Shown in pieces: positions 1 to 8,902 of a stretch of DNA of 64,000 nucleotides. This stretch comes from Methylobacter tundripaludum (GTDB taxonomy: Bacteria; Pseudomonadota; Gammaproteobacteria; Methylococcales; Methylomonadaceae). The notes under the pieces are model-generated. The model did no database searches, had not been told where the DNA came from, and saw only the letters and a program-made list of their open reading frames with translations. The position numbers were made by a program, and so were the translations under genes. How positions within the stretch are numbered: position 1 is the stretch's first letter; every line of letters begins with the position of its first letter. The DNA lies in the NCBI RefSeq assembly GCF_002934365.1, contig NZ_PTIY01000003.1:124001-188000 (forward strand), in the 5' to 3' direction.

Positions 1-207
1 GAGCTTCCGGGCCGCGGCATTAAAAAGGTGGATGTCGTTTGTCCTGGGTTTGCGGTGGATTGCCTGGAAACGCTGGAAGAAATAGCGATGGAGAACAAGG
101 CTATTTTTATGGAGTCCGGCGGTGAAGAATATCGCTATATAGCCGCATTGAATGATTCGGAAATTCATGTTGATGCTATAGTTAATCTGCTTGAACAGAA
201 GCTTTAA
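1..207 (+). CDS. hemH: Ferrochelatase, C-terminal part (gene cut by window start)
   Basis: The first 68 codons are open in frame 1 and end in TAA. They encode the C-terminal part of ferrochelatase, which inserts ferrous iron into protoporphyrin IX in the last step of heme synthesis. The stretch reading VVCPGFAVDCLETLEEI followed by a Glu/Ser-Gly-Gly segment (FMESGGEEY) is the typical family C-terminus. The catalytic half lies outside the window. The stop is followed at once by a dispersed inverted repeat. Identification rests on the C-terminal pattern only. Confidence 0.85.
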   Translation, partial: ELPGRGIKKVDVVCPGFAVDCLETLEEIAMENKAIFMESGGEEYRYIAALNDSEIHVDAIVNLLEQKL

Positions 208-219
208 TTTTAGACATTG

Positions 220-291
220 CACCACGAAGGCACGAAGAACACGAAGTTTTTATGTTGGCTTTTTCTTCGTGCCCTTCGTGTCTTCGTGGTG
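220..291. repeat. Imperfect 27-bp inverted repeat of CACGAAG-type units
   Basis: Arms at 220-246 and 265-291 are reverse complements at 24 of 27 positions, with an 18-base loop. Each arm is itself made of short reiterations (ACGAAG/CTTCGT). A near-identical copy of the right arm, with one mismatch, occurs at 9809-9835 on the same strand, so this is a dispersed intergenic repeat. It lies just after hemH and could fold in the transcript, but it has no clear U-tract after the stem, so a terminator role is only inferred. Confidence 0.8.
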
Positions 292-365
292 AATCAATCT
301 GTTGACATTTATTGATTGAATATACGCACTTTTGGTGTTGCAAACGGCGGACAAAGGCTAATCAG

Positions 366-1961
366 ATGAAACAAACACTATTACAAAGCTGGCAAGACAG
401 CAGCTGGCCGACCATCAAATCCAGCAAACCGCTGGAAACCGGTGACGGCGTTATCGACCAGCGAACCTTCAACACCATTGAAGTTGATGAACTGTTCGAC
501 GCCGTCAATCACGCCTCGACGATTGCCGGGCAAGCGGTGTTATACCGTTCTTTAGCCCAGCCGATGAATGAGTTGGACCAGATCAAGGCCAAACAGCAAG
601 CCGTTGAAGAACTGCGCAATAATCCGGCGCTAAAAGAGCGGCTTGAACAAATCATCCAATACGCTGTACCCGATGAAAAAAACTTCTATTTGCTGTTGTT
701 CGGCGAATTCCTAGGTACGTTCGGCACCGCCAGGGAAGAGCATGAAATCGAGGGCTACGGCTATCTGCAATATAAACGGGGTGTCCGTTTTATGCTGGAA
801 CTGGTCGATCAGGTTCAATCTGCCGAAGCCCCGCAAAGCGACTACCTGAAAGGCCTTTTCGACAAAATCAAAGCCTTCGCAGAGTCGCGGCCCTATTCGC
901 TGATGCAGGGACCTGTTTACATCACTGAAAACGATATTCAATGCAAGGAACAACGGAAAGGTTCGTTTTCGCCTGCGGTTATTTTCAAGCCCCGGCTGTT
1001 CAAACCGCTGCTGATCAGCCTGTTTTTCGGAGCCGTCTGGGCGCTGGCGCATTTTTTCCCGACCGACATGTTCCAGGTTTCGGTTGAGGCGATCCCGACC
1101 GCAAGTATTTTCTTTGTGCCTTTCTTGCTGGTCTATTACCCGATCGTCGGCGGCTTCGACCGCGACAGCTGCATTATTCCGCTGAGAAACGAGTTCAAGA
1201 GTTCCCCTGCTGTTGGCGAAACCTTGGATGCGCTGGGCCGGCTCGACGAATTGCTGTCGTTTATCAAATTCGCCGATGCGTTCGGCGGCAGCAAGGTGTT
1301 GCCGGAACTGGTCGATGCGCCGCATCACCGGATAAACCTTGAAGATGCCAGAAACCCGGTTTTGGGCAAACAAAACCCGGATTATGTCGGCAACGACTTC
1401 GTACTGGAAGACGACAAACTGGTGCTGGTCACAGGCCCCAACAGCGGGGGCAAGACGGCTTTTTGCAAAACCGTCACCCAAATCCAGCTGCTCGCGCAAA
1501 TCGGCTGCTATGTTCCGGCCAAATCGGCAACGCTGACCGTCGCCGACCGGATTTTTTATCAGGCCCCCGACATCAGCCATCTGGATGACGGCGAAGGCCG
1601 CTTCGGCACCGAATTGAAACGCACCAAAGATATTTTCCTGGCCGCAAGCCCGAAAAGCCTGGTGGTGCTGGACGAATTATCCGAAGGCACGACCTTCGAG
1701 GAAAAAATGGAATCGTCGTCGAATGTGCTGAACGGCTTTTACCGGAAAGGCAACAGCACCATTTTAATCACCCACAACCATCAACTGGTCGATCATTTTG
1801 TCGCTCAGCGCATAGGCCTGCCGAGACAGGTCGAGTTTGCCGACGACGCGCCGACTTACAAACTGGTTCCGGGCATTTCGCGGGTCAGCCATGCCGACCG
1901 CGTGGCGAAAAAAATCGGTTTTTCCAAAGAAGACATCGACAACTATCTGGCGGATTCATAA
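366..1961 (+). CDS. Membrane-anchored MutS-like ATPase
   Basis: A 531-residue protein. The C-terminal third is the MutS-type ATPase: Walker A GPNSGGKT near residues 357-364, Walker B LVVLDEL near 431-437, then a conserved ITHNHQLVD segment. No N-terminal mismatch-recognition domain is visible. Two hydrophobic segments near residues 212-232 and 244-262 interrupt the helical lever region and should place the protein in the inner membrane. I chose the ATG at 366 rather than an upstream ATG at 312 because the extra 18 residues (Cys/Arg-rich) look non-coding. The TAA stop overlaps the purT ATG by one base (TAATG), which implies translational coupling. The family is known as MutS-related, but the function of membrane forms is not established. 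It is unlikely to replace canonical MutS. Confidence 0.82.
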   Translation: MKQTLLQSWQDSSWPTIKSSKPLETGDGVIDQRTFNTIEVDELFDAVNHASTIAGQAVLYRSLAQPMNELDQIKAKQQAVEELRNNPALKERLEQIIQYAVPDEKNFYLLLFGEFLGTFGTAREEHEIEGYGYLQYKRGVRFMLELVDQVQSAEAPQSDYLKGLFDKIKAFAESRPYSLMQGPVYITENDIQCKEQRKGSFSPAVIFKPRLFKPLLISLFFGAVWALAHFFPTDMFQVSVEAIPTASIFFVPFLLVYYPIVGGFDRDSCIIPLRNEFKSSPAVGETLDALGRLDELLSFIKFADAFGGSKVLPELVDAPHHRINLEDARNPVLGKQNPDYVGNDFVLEDDKLVLVTGPNSGGKTAFCKTVTQIQLLAQIGCYVPAKSATLTVADRIFYQAPDISHLDDGEGRFGTELKRTKDIFLAASPKSLVVLDELSEGTTFEEKMESSSNVLNGFYRKGNSTILITHNHQLVDHFVAQRIGLPRQVEFADDAPTYKLVPGISRVSHADRVAKKIGFSKEDIDNYLADS

Positions 1962-3163
1962 TGAAAATAGGCACCGCATTATCAAACGGCGCAACCAAAG
2001 CCCTGCTGCTCGGCAGCGGCGAGTTGGGCAAGGAACTGACTATTGCACTGCAACGCTACGGCGTCGAAGTGATTGCCGTTGACCGCTATCCGAATGCACC
2101 GGCGCAGCATGTCGCGCATCGCAGCCATGTGATCGATATGACCGACACCGAGGCAGTCAAAAAACTGATCGCGCTGGAACAGCCGGATTTTATCATCCCG
2201 GAAATCGAAGCGATTGCGACCCAGGCGCTGATTGACATTGAAGCTGAAGGCGGGTGTACCGTGGTACCCAACGCCAGGGCGATTCAGTTGACGATGAACC
2301 GGGAAGGCATCAGAACCCTGGCCGCCGAACAGCTTAAAATCCCCACCTCGAACTATGCGTTTGCGCAAAGTTTCGACGAATTGCAGGCGGCGGTTGACGG
2401 CGGCATCGGTTATCCGTGTTTTATCAAGCCGACCATGTCCTCATCCGGCAAAGGCCAGTCGATGGTTAAAAGCGCCGACCAACTTAAGGCGGCCTGGGAT
2501 TACGCCAAATCCAGCGGCCGGGTCGATACCGGCAAGGTCATTGTCGAAGCGAAAATAGACTTCGATTTTGAAATCACCCTGCTGACGGTGCGCGCGCTGA
2601 ATCAGCACGGCGAAGTCGAGACTCACTTTTGCGCTCCGATAGGCCATGTGCAGGAAAGCGGCGATTACCGGGAAAGCTGGCAACCGCAAGCCATGAGTGC
2701 CGCCGCGATAAAAGCGTCGCAGGACATCGCTTTCAAAATAACCAATGAGATCGCCGGACTCGGTCTGTTCGGCGTTGAGTTATTTATCAAAGACGATGCC
2801 GTCTGGTTTAGCGAAGTCAGCCCCAGGCCGCATGATACCGGCATGGTGACGATGGCCACCCAGAAACAAAACGAATTCGAATTGCACGCCAGAGCCATTT
2901 TAGGCTTACCGGTCGATACCGCGATGCAAAGCATCGGAGCCAGTGCGGTCATATTAGGCGGCGTAGATGCCGAAGGCGTGATTTACGAAGGACTGGACCA
3001 GGCGCTGTCCGTCCCGACCAGCGAAGTCAGGTTGTTCGGCAAACCCGAGGCTTTTACCAAAAGGCGCATGGGCGTTGCGTTAGCCACCGCCGAAACGGTC
3101 GATGAAGCCAGAAGCAGAGCCGTTAAAGCCGCAAGCATGATCGTTATTAAACCCGACAGGTAG
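1961..3163 (+). CDS. purT: Formate-dependent phosphoribosylglycinamide formyltransferase (GAR transformylase 2)
   Basis: A 400-residue ATP-grasp enzyme that uses formate and ATP to formylate GAR in the third step of purine synthesis, bypassing 10-formyl-THF. Visible are the N-terminal preATP-grasp fold ([20 protein letters not shown]), the central ATP-grasp segment with [15 protein letters not shown], and the [13 protein letters not shown] metal and substrate region. Length matches the family (about 390). Its start overlaps the stop of the MutS-like gene. In a C1-metabolising organism, formate use here would be sensible, but that is inference. Confidence 0.95.
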   Translation: MKIGTALSNGATKALLLGSGELGKELTIALQRYGVEVIAVDRYPNAPAQHVAHRSHVIDMTDTEAVKKLIALEQPDFIIPEIEAIATQALIDIEAEGGCTVVPNARAIQLTMNREGIRTLAAEQLKIPTSNYAFAQSFDELQAAVDGGIGYPCFIKPTMSSSGKGQSMVKSADQLKAAWDYAKSSGRVDTGKVIVEAKIDFDFEITLLTVRALNQHGEVETHFCAPIGHVQESGDYRESWQPQAMSAAAIKASQDIAFKITNEIAGLGLFGVELFIKDDAVWFSEVSPRPHDTGMVTMATQKQNEFELHARAILGLPVDTAMQSIGASAVILGGVDAEGVIYEGLDQALSVPTSEVRLFGKPEAFTKRRMGVALATAETVDEARSRAVKAASMIVIKPDR

Positions 3164-3173
3164 GCAAACATCA

Positions 3174-3755
3174 ATGATGAGAGTTGCCGTTATTTTAACT
3201 ACTTTACTCATCTCGAACGAGGTGCTGGCCGACATCTATAAATTTGTCGACACTGACGGCCGCATCTACTATACCGACAAGCCTAAACATAGCCTGTACA
3301 AACGCATCATACGCACAAGGCCGATAAATTATTCCGCCGCCCTGCCCTATATGGGCGTCAACAAAAAGAAGTTCGCCGATATTATTACCGAGGCGGCCAA
3401 CCGGCATCAGGTTGATGTTAAGCTGCTGCACGCCGTTATTCAGGCGGAATCCGCTTACGATGCAAAAGCAATTTCCTCCGCAGGAGCCGTCGGTTTAATG
3501 CAGTTAATGCCCGATACCGCAAAGCGTTACGGCGTTATTGACCGGAATAGCCCCGATCAGAATATCGACGGAGGCACTCGTTATTTAAAAGATTTGCTCA
3601 GGATGTTTAATTCAAATCTGAATCTGGCCGTTGCCGCCTATAACGCCGGTGAAAATGCGGTGATCCGGTACAACAACTCCATTCCGCCCTACCCTGAAAC
3701 GCGCAATTACGTTAAGACGGTGCTGGCTTTATATAACAGGTCGCGGTTGAACTAA
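3174..3755 (+). CDS. Lytic transglycosylase, SLT domain with N-terminal DUF4124-like segment
   Basis: A 193-residue exported protein. Residues 1-19 form a signal peptide ending in VLA. Then comes a short DUF4124-like segment (DIYKFVDTDGRIYYTDKP) and the soluble lytic transglycosylase domain, with the ESAYDAKAISSAGAVGLMQL motif; the catalytic Glu is residue 92. The final NAGENAV and Y-P-ETRNYV segments are typical of the family. It should cleave the MurNAc-GlcNAc bond in periplasmic peptidoglycan. It begins 10 bases after purT, so it is probably co-transcribed. The start could be either of two adjacent ATG codons (3174 or 3177). Confidence 0.92.
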   Translation: MMRVAVILTTLLISNEVLADIYKFVDTDGRIYYTDKPKHSLYKRIIRTRPINYSAALPYMGVNKKKFADIITEAANRHQVDVKLLHAVIQAESAYDAKAISSAGAVGLMQLMPDTAKRYGVIDRNSPDQNIDGGTRYLKDLLRMFNSNLNLAVAAYNAGENAVIRYNNSIPPYPETRNYVKTVLALYNRSRLN

Positions 3756-3919
3756 CGGGCTGATTTTTCGTTGCTGGCGGGGCAATGGTTTGGTTGCTCT
3801 GAATCGTTTTTATGTATTTTTGAATGCTGTCACATTAATAAAAATCAAGAAAAATCGATTTTATCAAGTGCAACTAACGTGAAGCAGAATATAAACAATC
3901 CCCAATAAAAATTGAAAAA

Positions 3920-5290
3920 ATGGCAATATCTAAACAACACTACCACCATTTATTTGAAAATATTCATTGCAAAAAGAATGAAGACATAATAATAAAGATT
4001 TCAGAGATAATTAAACCGCACAGCGATGCGATAGCCACACATTTTTATAATACGATGCTGGGCAATACCAAAGCGGCATATTTCATTAACCATGATATTG
4101 TAAAAGACCGGTTACGCGCGAGCTTGTCGGCATGGATAGACTTAGCATTTTCTTATAAGTATAACAGTAAGCTAATTACTGAATATATTGATTATCAAAT
4201 AACAATAGGCCATATACACGGAAGAGTTGACGTACCGATGAGTTTTGTTGTTTACGGTATGTTTATTATAAAAGATGAAGTCATACGATTGCTGGAAGAA
4301 TCTTCATTTAATAGAGATGACTTGGCAACAGCGATGATATTGGCCAATCAAATCATGGATCTTGGGCTTGCCCTAATCAATGAAAGTTATCAAGGTGATT
4401 TAGTCGTCAATGAAAAAGACGTACAGTCTTTTAAACTACAGTTTTCTACACATAATTTAGCCATTGATTGTGAACGGCTACGCGCGTCACTATCGGATTG
4501 GATGCGTGAGTTATTACTTAATATTCAGCAGGAACGAATCAATATAAGTAGCTTGCCCAACATTCGGCATTCCAATTTCGGCCTGTGGGTTACACACAAA
4601 GCCAAATTATTCTTAGCCGACTCCGAATATGAAATGTTACTGCGGTTATTAAACAACATGGATGAATCGATGTGTGCTTTAACTGCCGAATTTGATCAAC
4701 TCGATAAAAGAAAAGAAAAACTCAATTCATTGGATCAATATGTTTCAAAAACCATGTGGCTATTAGAAAATATAGCTAAGGATATTATTGCCCAAGATAG
4801 TGGACGCGACCCACTGACGCGATTGTTTAATAGACGCTATTTAGACACGGTATTACGTCATGAAACCGAATGTAGCCTGAAAAATAATTTAACTTTTGGT
4901 CTCGTTACGCTGGATATTGATTTTTTCAAAAAAATTAATGACACCTATGGACATGACAGCGGCGACAAAGTACTGGAGCAACTTGCTAATATCTTGGCAC
5001 ATCAGGTGCGCGCGGGCGATTTTGTATTTCGCTTAGGCGGCGAGGAGTTTCTAATTGTTCTAAGTGATATAGATGAAGTAGTGTTAAAAAGAATTGGCGA
5101 GAAAATTCGCTTAGAAGTTGAGAGCACGAAATTTGTTATTGAAAAGGAACCCAGTTTAACCGTAACTATCAGCGTAGGTGTCGCTATGCACGATGGTCAC
5201 CCTGACTTTCTCCGCACAATTAAGTTGGCCGACGAAGCGCTTTATGAAGCTAAACGAAATGGACGAAACTGCCTTGTGGTTGCTGCATAG
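3920..5290 (+). CDS. Globin-coupled diguanylate cyclase, DosC/DgcO-like
   Basis: A 456-residue protein resembling E. coli DosC throughout. Residues 1-155 form a globin-coupled sensor with a likely heme-ligating His100 in HIHGRVDVP and Tyr43 in a distal-pocket position. Residues 170-285 match the DosC linker, including FGLWVTHKAKLF. Residues 290-456 are the GGDEF domain with active-site GGEEF (373-377) and an RxxD inhibitory site RAGD (364-367) five residues upstream, so product inhibition by c-di-GMP is expected. It probably couples oxygen binding to c-di-GMP synthesis. No DosP-like phosphodiesterase partner is adjacent. The gene is more A+T-rich than its neighbours and stands alone. Confidence 0.9.
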   Translation: MAISKQHYHHLFENIHCKKNEDIIIKISEIIKPHSDAIATHFYNTMLGNTKAAYFINHDIVKDRLRASLSAWIDLAFSYKYNSKLITEYIDYQITIGHIHGRVDVPMSFVVYGMFIIKDEVIRLLEESSFNRDDLATAMILANQIMDLGLALINESYQGDLVVNEKDVQSFKLQFSTHNLAIDCERLRASLSDWMRELLLNIQQERINISSLPNIRHSNFGLWVTHKAKLFLADSEYEMLLRLLNNMDESMCALTAEFDQLDKRKEKLNSLDQYVSKTMWLLENIAKDIIAQDSGRDPLTRLFNRRYLDTVLRHETECSLKNNLTFGLVTLDIDFFKKINDTYGHDSGDKVLEQLANILAHQVRAGDFVFRLGGEEFLIVLSDIDEVVLKRIGEKIRLEVESTKFVIEKEPSLTVTISVGVAMHDGHPDFLRTIKLADEALYEAKRNGRNCLVVAA

Positions 5291-5340
5291 CCGGTCATGG
5301 ATTCTTTGTTTTTATATAGCACATAGGATGACACGGTAAA

Positions 5341-5387
5341 GCGCAAGCTTTGCAAGATTATCATTCGCGACAAAGCTTCTATTGCGC
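5341..5387. repeat. Nested inverted repeat between the cyclase and DUF1810 genes
   Basis: Inner arms AAGCTTTG (5345-5352) and CAAAGCTT (5371-5378) are perfect complements. Outer arms GCGCAA (5341-5346) and TTGCGC (5382-5387) also pair, with unpaired bases on the right side. It could terminate or insulate transcription between the two genes, but there is no U-tract. Confidence 0.45.
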
Positions 5388-5436
5388 CCCATGTGCCGGA
5401 TAATAACCTGTTGAGCAGAACAACAAGGAGCCAAGC

Positions 5437-5883
5437 ATGACAAATGCAAACGACGCCATAGACTTAAGCCGTTTCCCGACTGCGCAAGCAAGCATCTATG
5501 ACAGTGTCCTCGAAGAGTTAAAAAGCGGCCGGAAACGGGCTCACTGGATGAGGTACATATTCCCGCAACTTGATGGATTGGGACACAGTACAACATCAAA
5601 ACACTATGCCATTAAGAGCATAGAAGAGGCCCGGCAATACCTAGATCATCCTGTTCTTGGAAAAAGACTGTCGGAATGCGCGGAAGCGGTTTTTGCCATT
5701 GAAGGACGATCAATTTCAGAAATATTTGGTTACCCTGATGATCTAAAGCTTAAATCGTCCATGACATTGTTTGCCTATGTGGCGGCTCCATGCTCCGTGT
5801 TTTCCCGAATCCTTGACAAGTATTTTAACGGCGAGCGAGATGCTTTGACGCTGCAATTATTAGAGAAACTTAAGGCGAAATGA
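5437..5883 (+). CDS. DUF1810 family protein
   Basis: A 148-residue cytosolic protein. The pattern SRFPTAQASIYDSVLEELKSGRK-HWMRYIFPQ, then SKHYAIKSIEEARQYLDHPVLG, is diagnostic for DUF1810 (sometimes mis-annotated as calpastatin). Biochemical function is not established. The start is supported by an AAGGAG ribosome binding site seven bases upstream. It appears to be a single-gene unit between a hairpin and the antitoxin gene. Confidence 0.88.
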   Translation: MTNANDAIDLSRFPTAQASIYDSVLEELKSGRKRAHWMRYIFPQLDGLGHSTTSKHYAIKSIEEARQYLDHPVLGKRLSECAEAVFAIEGRSISEIFGYPDDLKLKSSMTLFAYVAAPCSVFSRILDKYFNGERDALTLQLLEKLKAK

Positions 5884-5951
5884 GGCAAACTGTCATCGGC
5901 GTTATGCGTATGTGGCTACGTGACTTATCAATTCAACTTGGGATTTAATGT

Positions 5952-6179
5952 ATGCAAACCAGCAGCCAATTAATACACCACAACCAGACCACCCTTCCTG
6001 AACCTGTTCTGGAAGCCCTGAATCTGCATGAAGGCGATGCGATTGTCTTTGAAATTGATCAGGCCGGCGTCCATCTTCGCAAAGCGAAGTCCATCGACTC
6101 AGCCTTTACTGAAGCGCTGCACGACACATTGAGCGAATGGAATTCTGCTGCGGATGACGAAGCGTATGCTGATCTTTGA
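5952..6179 (+). CDS. AbrB/MazE-type antitoxin
   Basis: A 75-residue protein with an N-terminal swapped-hairpin AbrB fold pattern (QTTLPEPVLEALNLHEGDAIVFEID, about residues 12-38) and a short acidic tail suited to toxin binding (SEWNSAADDEAYADL). The toxin reading frame starts 14 bases before its stop, the usual overlap in MazEF/PemIK-like modules. It should bind its own promoter and neutralise the toxin. Because the partner is interrupted, it may be an orphan. Confidence 0.8.
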   Translation: MQTSSQLIHHNQTTLPEPVLEALNLHEGDAIVFEIDQAGVHLRKAKSIDSAFTEALHDTLSEWNSAADDEAYADL

Positions 6180-6510
6180 AACATTTTCTGTTGTGGTCGT
6201 GCCTTTTCCATGCACAGATCAAGATACGACGAAAAGGCGACCTGCTTTGGTGTTATCCAGCACCTCATTTAATGCTTCAGTGGGGCATTAAGTTTTGGCG
6301 ATGATTACCAGCGCCAAAAATTCCAATTGGTTGCACGATGTAAATATTTCCGATTTGAACAGCACCGGACTTTCTTCTGCTTCCATTATCCGAATGAAAT
6401 TATTTACCCTTGATAACCGCTTGATTATCAGAAAAGCCGGTGTTTTGGCTGATAGCGATCAGCAAGCAGTTATCAAAGCTTGCAGTCAGTTGTTTGATAT
6501 TAATAGTTAG
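6166..6510 (+). pseudogene. MazF/PemK-type endoribonuclease toxin, interrupted by an in-frame TAA
   Basis: The frame opens at ATG 6166 inside the antitoxin gene and reads MLIFETFSVVVVPFPCTDQ, then KRRPALVLSS, the classic MazF/PemK N-terminus. It meets TAA at 6289-6291 (codon 42) and continues in the same frame as AMITSAKNSNWLHDV...LTIRMKLFTLD-type sequence (here IIRMKLFTLDNRLIIRKAG) to a stop at 6508-6510. Both halves align with one toxin of about 114 residues, so the break is a single nonsense codon without a frameshift. As written the toxin is inactive. A sequencing error or suppressor readthrough would restore it. Confidence 0.85.
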
Positions 6511-6516
6511 CCGATT

Positions 6517-7458
6517 TTATACCTTGGCCCGACTAACCACATAAACACCGACCAACACCAAAGCAGTCCCGGCCAGCTGCGCTATCGTCAAAGTCTCGCC
6601 CAACAACAAAAAAGCCAGCGCCAACGTCCCTATCGGCCCGATAGAACTGATGATCGACGCCGAACCGGCGCCGATGCGCCTGATCCCGGCATTCATTAAA
6701 AATGCCGGAAGCACGGTCGAAAAAATCGCCATGATCAACGCCAACCAATAAACGCTCTCCGGCAAATTCAACAGCTCAACGCCATGCTGAATTACGAAAT
6801 GCAGGCCGGTCGCAAGACACGCTACGGTCATCGAATAGGCGGTAAAACGCGTCGATCCTATCCGCTTGACCATCATGCCGCTGCCCATCAGGAAAAAGGC
6901 AAACGCGATCGCGCTGCATAAAATCAATGACGACCCCAGCAAGAGTCCCGATGATGTCATTACCGTCATGTTGTCGACAAACACCAAAATCATCCCTGCA
7001 TAACTCAAACCTAAGGCAACAGCCTGGTGCCGGTTAATCGTGCGGCGTTGTATCGCCGCCGTGAACAAAACGACAAAAGTCGGATAAAGAAATAAAATCA
7101 AGCGCTCAAGCCCTGCCGAGATATATTGCAGTCCGGCAAAATCAAGCAAGCTGGCAACGTAATAGCCCAATATACCTAGGCCGAAAATCATCAGCCAGTC
7201 CAGCCTATTTAAACGTTGCGCATCGTTCGTTTGTGTCGAATCGTTAGCCGACCATAACGCAACCGCAAGAAAAAAAGGCAATGAAATCGCCATGCGCAGC
7301 ACCATCAAAGTGATCGCATCCAATTGATGACTGTAAGCATAAGCCAACTTGATCAGCACCGCTTTGGCTGAAAAGCCTAACGCGCCGAGTAAAACAAACA
7401 GGCAACCGATAATAACCTGACGATTGTTTTGCGGTATAGCGGATTCGGGTTGATGCAC
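6517..7458 (-). CDS. DMT-superfamily transporter with two EamA domains
   Basis: A 313-residue inner-membrane protein with about ten hydrophobic segments in two homologous EamA halves (for example LFVLLGALGFSAKAVLIKLAY near the start and IISSIGPIGTLALAFLLLGETL near the end). The family exports small metabolites or amino acids; the substrate here is unknown. Translation starts at GTG 7458, supported by AAGGAG six bases upstream. It converges with the broken toxin gene, with only 6 bases between their stops. Confidence 0.88.
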   Translation of the reverse strand: MHQPESAIPQNNRQVIIGCLFVLLGALGFSAKAVLIKLAYAYSHQLDAITLMVLRMAISLPFFLAVALWSANDSTQTNDAQRLNRLDWLMIFGLGILGYYVASLLDFAGLQYISAGLERLILFLYPTFVVLFTAAIQRRTINRHQAVALGLSYAGMILVFVDNMTVMTSSGLLLGSSLILCSAIAFAFFLMGSGMMVKRIGSTRFTAYSMTVACLATGLHFVIQHGVELLNLPESVYWLALIMAIFSTVLPAFLMNAGIRRIGAGSASIISSIGPIGTLALAFLLLGETLTIAQLAGTALVLVGVYVVSRAKV

Positions 7459-7738
7459 AAACTTCTCCTTATAATTGGGAAAACTGCGAATCTTGCCGGA
7501 AAGACTAACTAAGTGACTGGGGACAAGACCCGCAGTTGCTTAGCTAAAATGGACTTAATGAACCAAAAAAACAGCACTGCGGCGAAAGCTAATAATTTTT
7601 CGCAGCCATCGTGTGTTTTGTTTTAGGGATGAAATCATAGGTAATTGGTTCATGGTTTCTATTCTATGAATACGGTTGTGCGTTGTCAATTTGCGTTGCA
7701 TGATAAAATTAAGCTTAACCAACAACGAGTTCAAACTC

Positions 7739-8899
7739 ATGAATCACATTGCCTTAAAAATGCTGATGGGAGATCGGGGCAAATATCTCGGTATCGTCAT
7801 GGGGCTGACCTTTGCGTCGTTAATCATGACCCAACAACCGGCCATTTTTTTGGGAATTATGTCGCGCTCTTACAGTTTCATATCGGATGTAGGCTTGCCC
7901 GATATATGGGTCATGGACGCTAAAGTGCAGTTCGTCGATGACATCAAGCCCTTGCAGGACACCGAGCTTTATCGGGTACGCGGCGTTTCAGGCGTGGAGT
8001 GGGCCATGCCGATGTACAAGGGGTTGCTAAAAGCGCGGCTGCTCGACGGCACCTTTCAAACCTGCAATGTTATCGGCCTGGACGACGCGACATTAATCGG
8101 CGGACCGCCGGTCATGCTGGAAGGAACGATTGAAGATTTACGCCGCAGCGACGGCGTCATCGTCGATATAGACGGCGCCCAGGATAAACTGGGCAAGCCT
8201 TCGCCGATACCCGGCGGCAAGCCCATTCCGCTTAAAGTCGGCGACAGTCTGGAGTTAAACGATCATCGCGCGATTGTTGTCGGCATCGCCAAGGTCACCC
8301 GTACCTTTCAGTCCCAACCCGTGGTTTACACCACCTATTCCCGCGCCAAGAACTACGCACCCAAAGAGCGCAAGCTGCTGTCCTTCATTCTGGTTAAAGC
8401 CAAACAAGGACAAGACCTTGCCGAGCTGACCCGCCGTATCCGTGCAACAACCGGTTTGGCGGCTTATACGCGAGAAGAATTTGCAACACTGACTTATGAG
8501 TATTTTATGCACAACACCGGCATCCCGATAAATTTCGGCATTTCGGTGCTGCTGGGCTTTATCGTCGGCGCGGCCATTGCCGGCCAGACCTTCTACAACA
8601 GTACGCTGGAGAACCTGCGTCAATTCGGCGTGCTGAAAGCGATGGGAACCAGCAACTGGATATTGCTGCGCATGATTTTATTACAGGCGGTTTTAGTCGG
8701 CGTCATCGGTTACGGCCTGGGCGTCGGTTTGACCGCTTTGTTCGGCTATTCGATGCGTCATACGATACTGGCGTTCAAGTTTCCCTGGCAACTGCTGCTG
8801 TTTAGCGGCGCCGGAGTCAGCCTGATTTGTATTTTTGCGGCGCTGCTCAGCATAATTAAAGTGATCCGTTTGGAACCGGCTATCGTGTTTAAAGGCTAA
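7739..8899 (+). CDS. ABC transporter permease, FtsX/MacB-like
   Basis: A 386-residue protein with one N-terminal membrane segment (YLGIVMGLTFASLIM), a periplasmic MacB_PCD-like domain, and three C-terminal membrane segments ending in IIKVIRLEPAIVFKG, the usual FtsX-family finish. I chose ATG 7739 because MNHIALKMLMGDRGKYLG matches family N-termini; longer in-frame starts at 7676 and 7700 would add unlike residues. It is the first gene of a four-gene efflux operon and lies three bases before the ATPase gene. With its partners it probably forms a MacAB- or DevBCA-like exporter; the substrate is unknown. Confidence 0.88.
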   Translation: MNHIALKMLMGDRGKYLGIVMGLTFASLIMTQQPAIFLGIMSRSYSFISDVGLPDIWVMDAKVQFVDDIKPLQDTELYRVRGVSGVEWAMPMYKGLLKARLLDGTFQTCNVIGLDDATLIGGPPVMLEGTIEDLRRSDGVIVDIDGAQDKLGKPSPIPGGKPIPLKVGDSLELNDHRAIVVGIAKVTRTFQSQPVVYTTYSRAKNYAPKERKLLSFILVKAKQGQDLAELTRRIRATTGLAAYTREEFATLTYEYFMHNTGIPINFGISVLLGFIVGAAIAGQTFYNSTLENLRQFGVLKAMGTSNWILLRMILLQAVLVGVIGYGLGVGLTALFGYSMRHTILAFKFPWQLLLFSGAGVSLICIFAALLSIIKVIRLEPAIVFKG

Positions 8900-8902
8900 G
8901 GC

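Noticed and set aside
711-1580. 289-codon minus-strand open frame
   Set aside because: Antisense to the MutS-like gene, without a ribosome binding site or domain pattern.
6295-6510. Independent 71-codon gene
   Set aside because: It continues the frame and family of the interrupted MazF/PemK toxin and has no own start signal.
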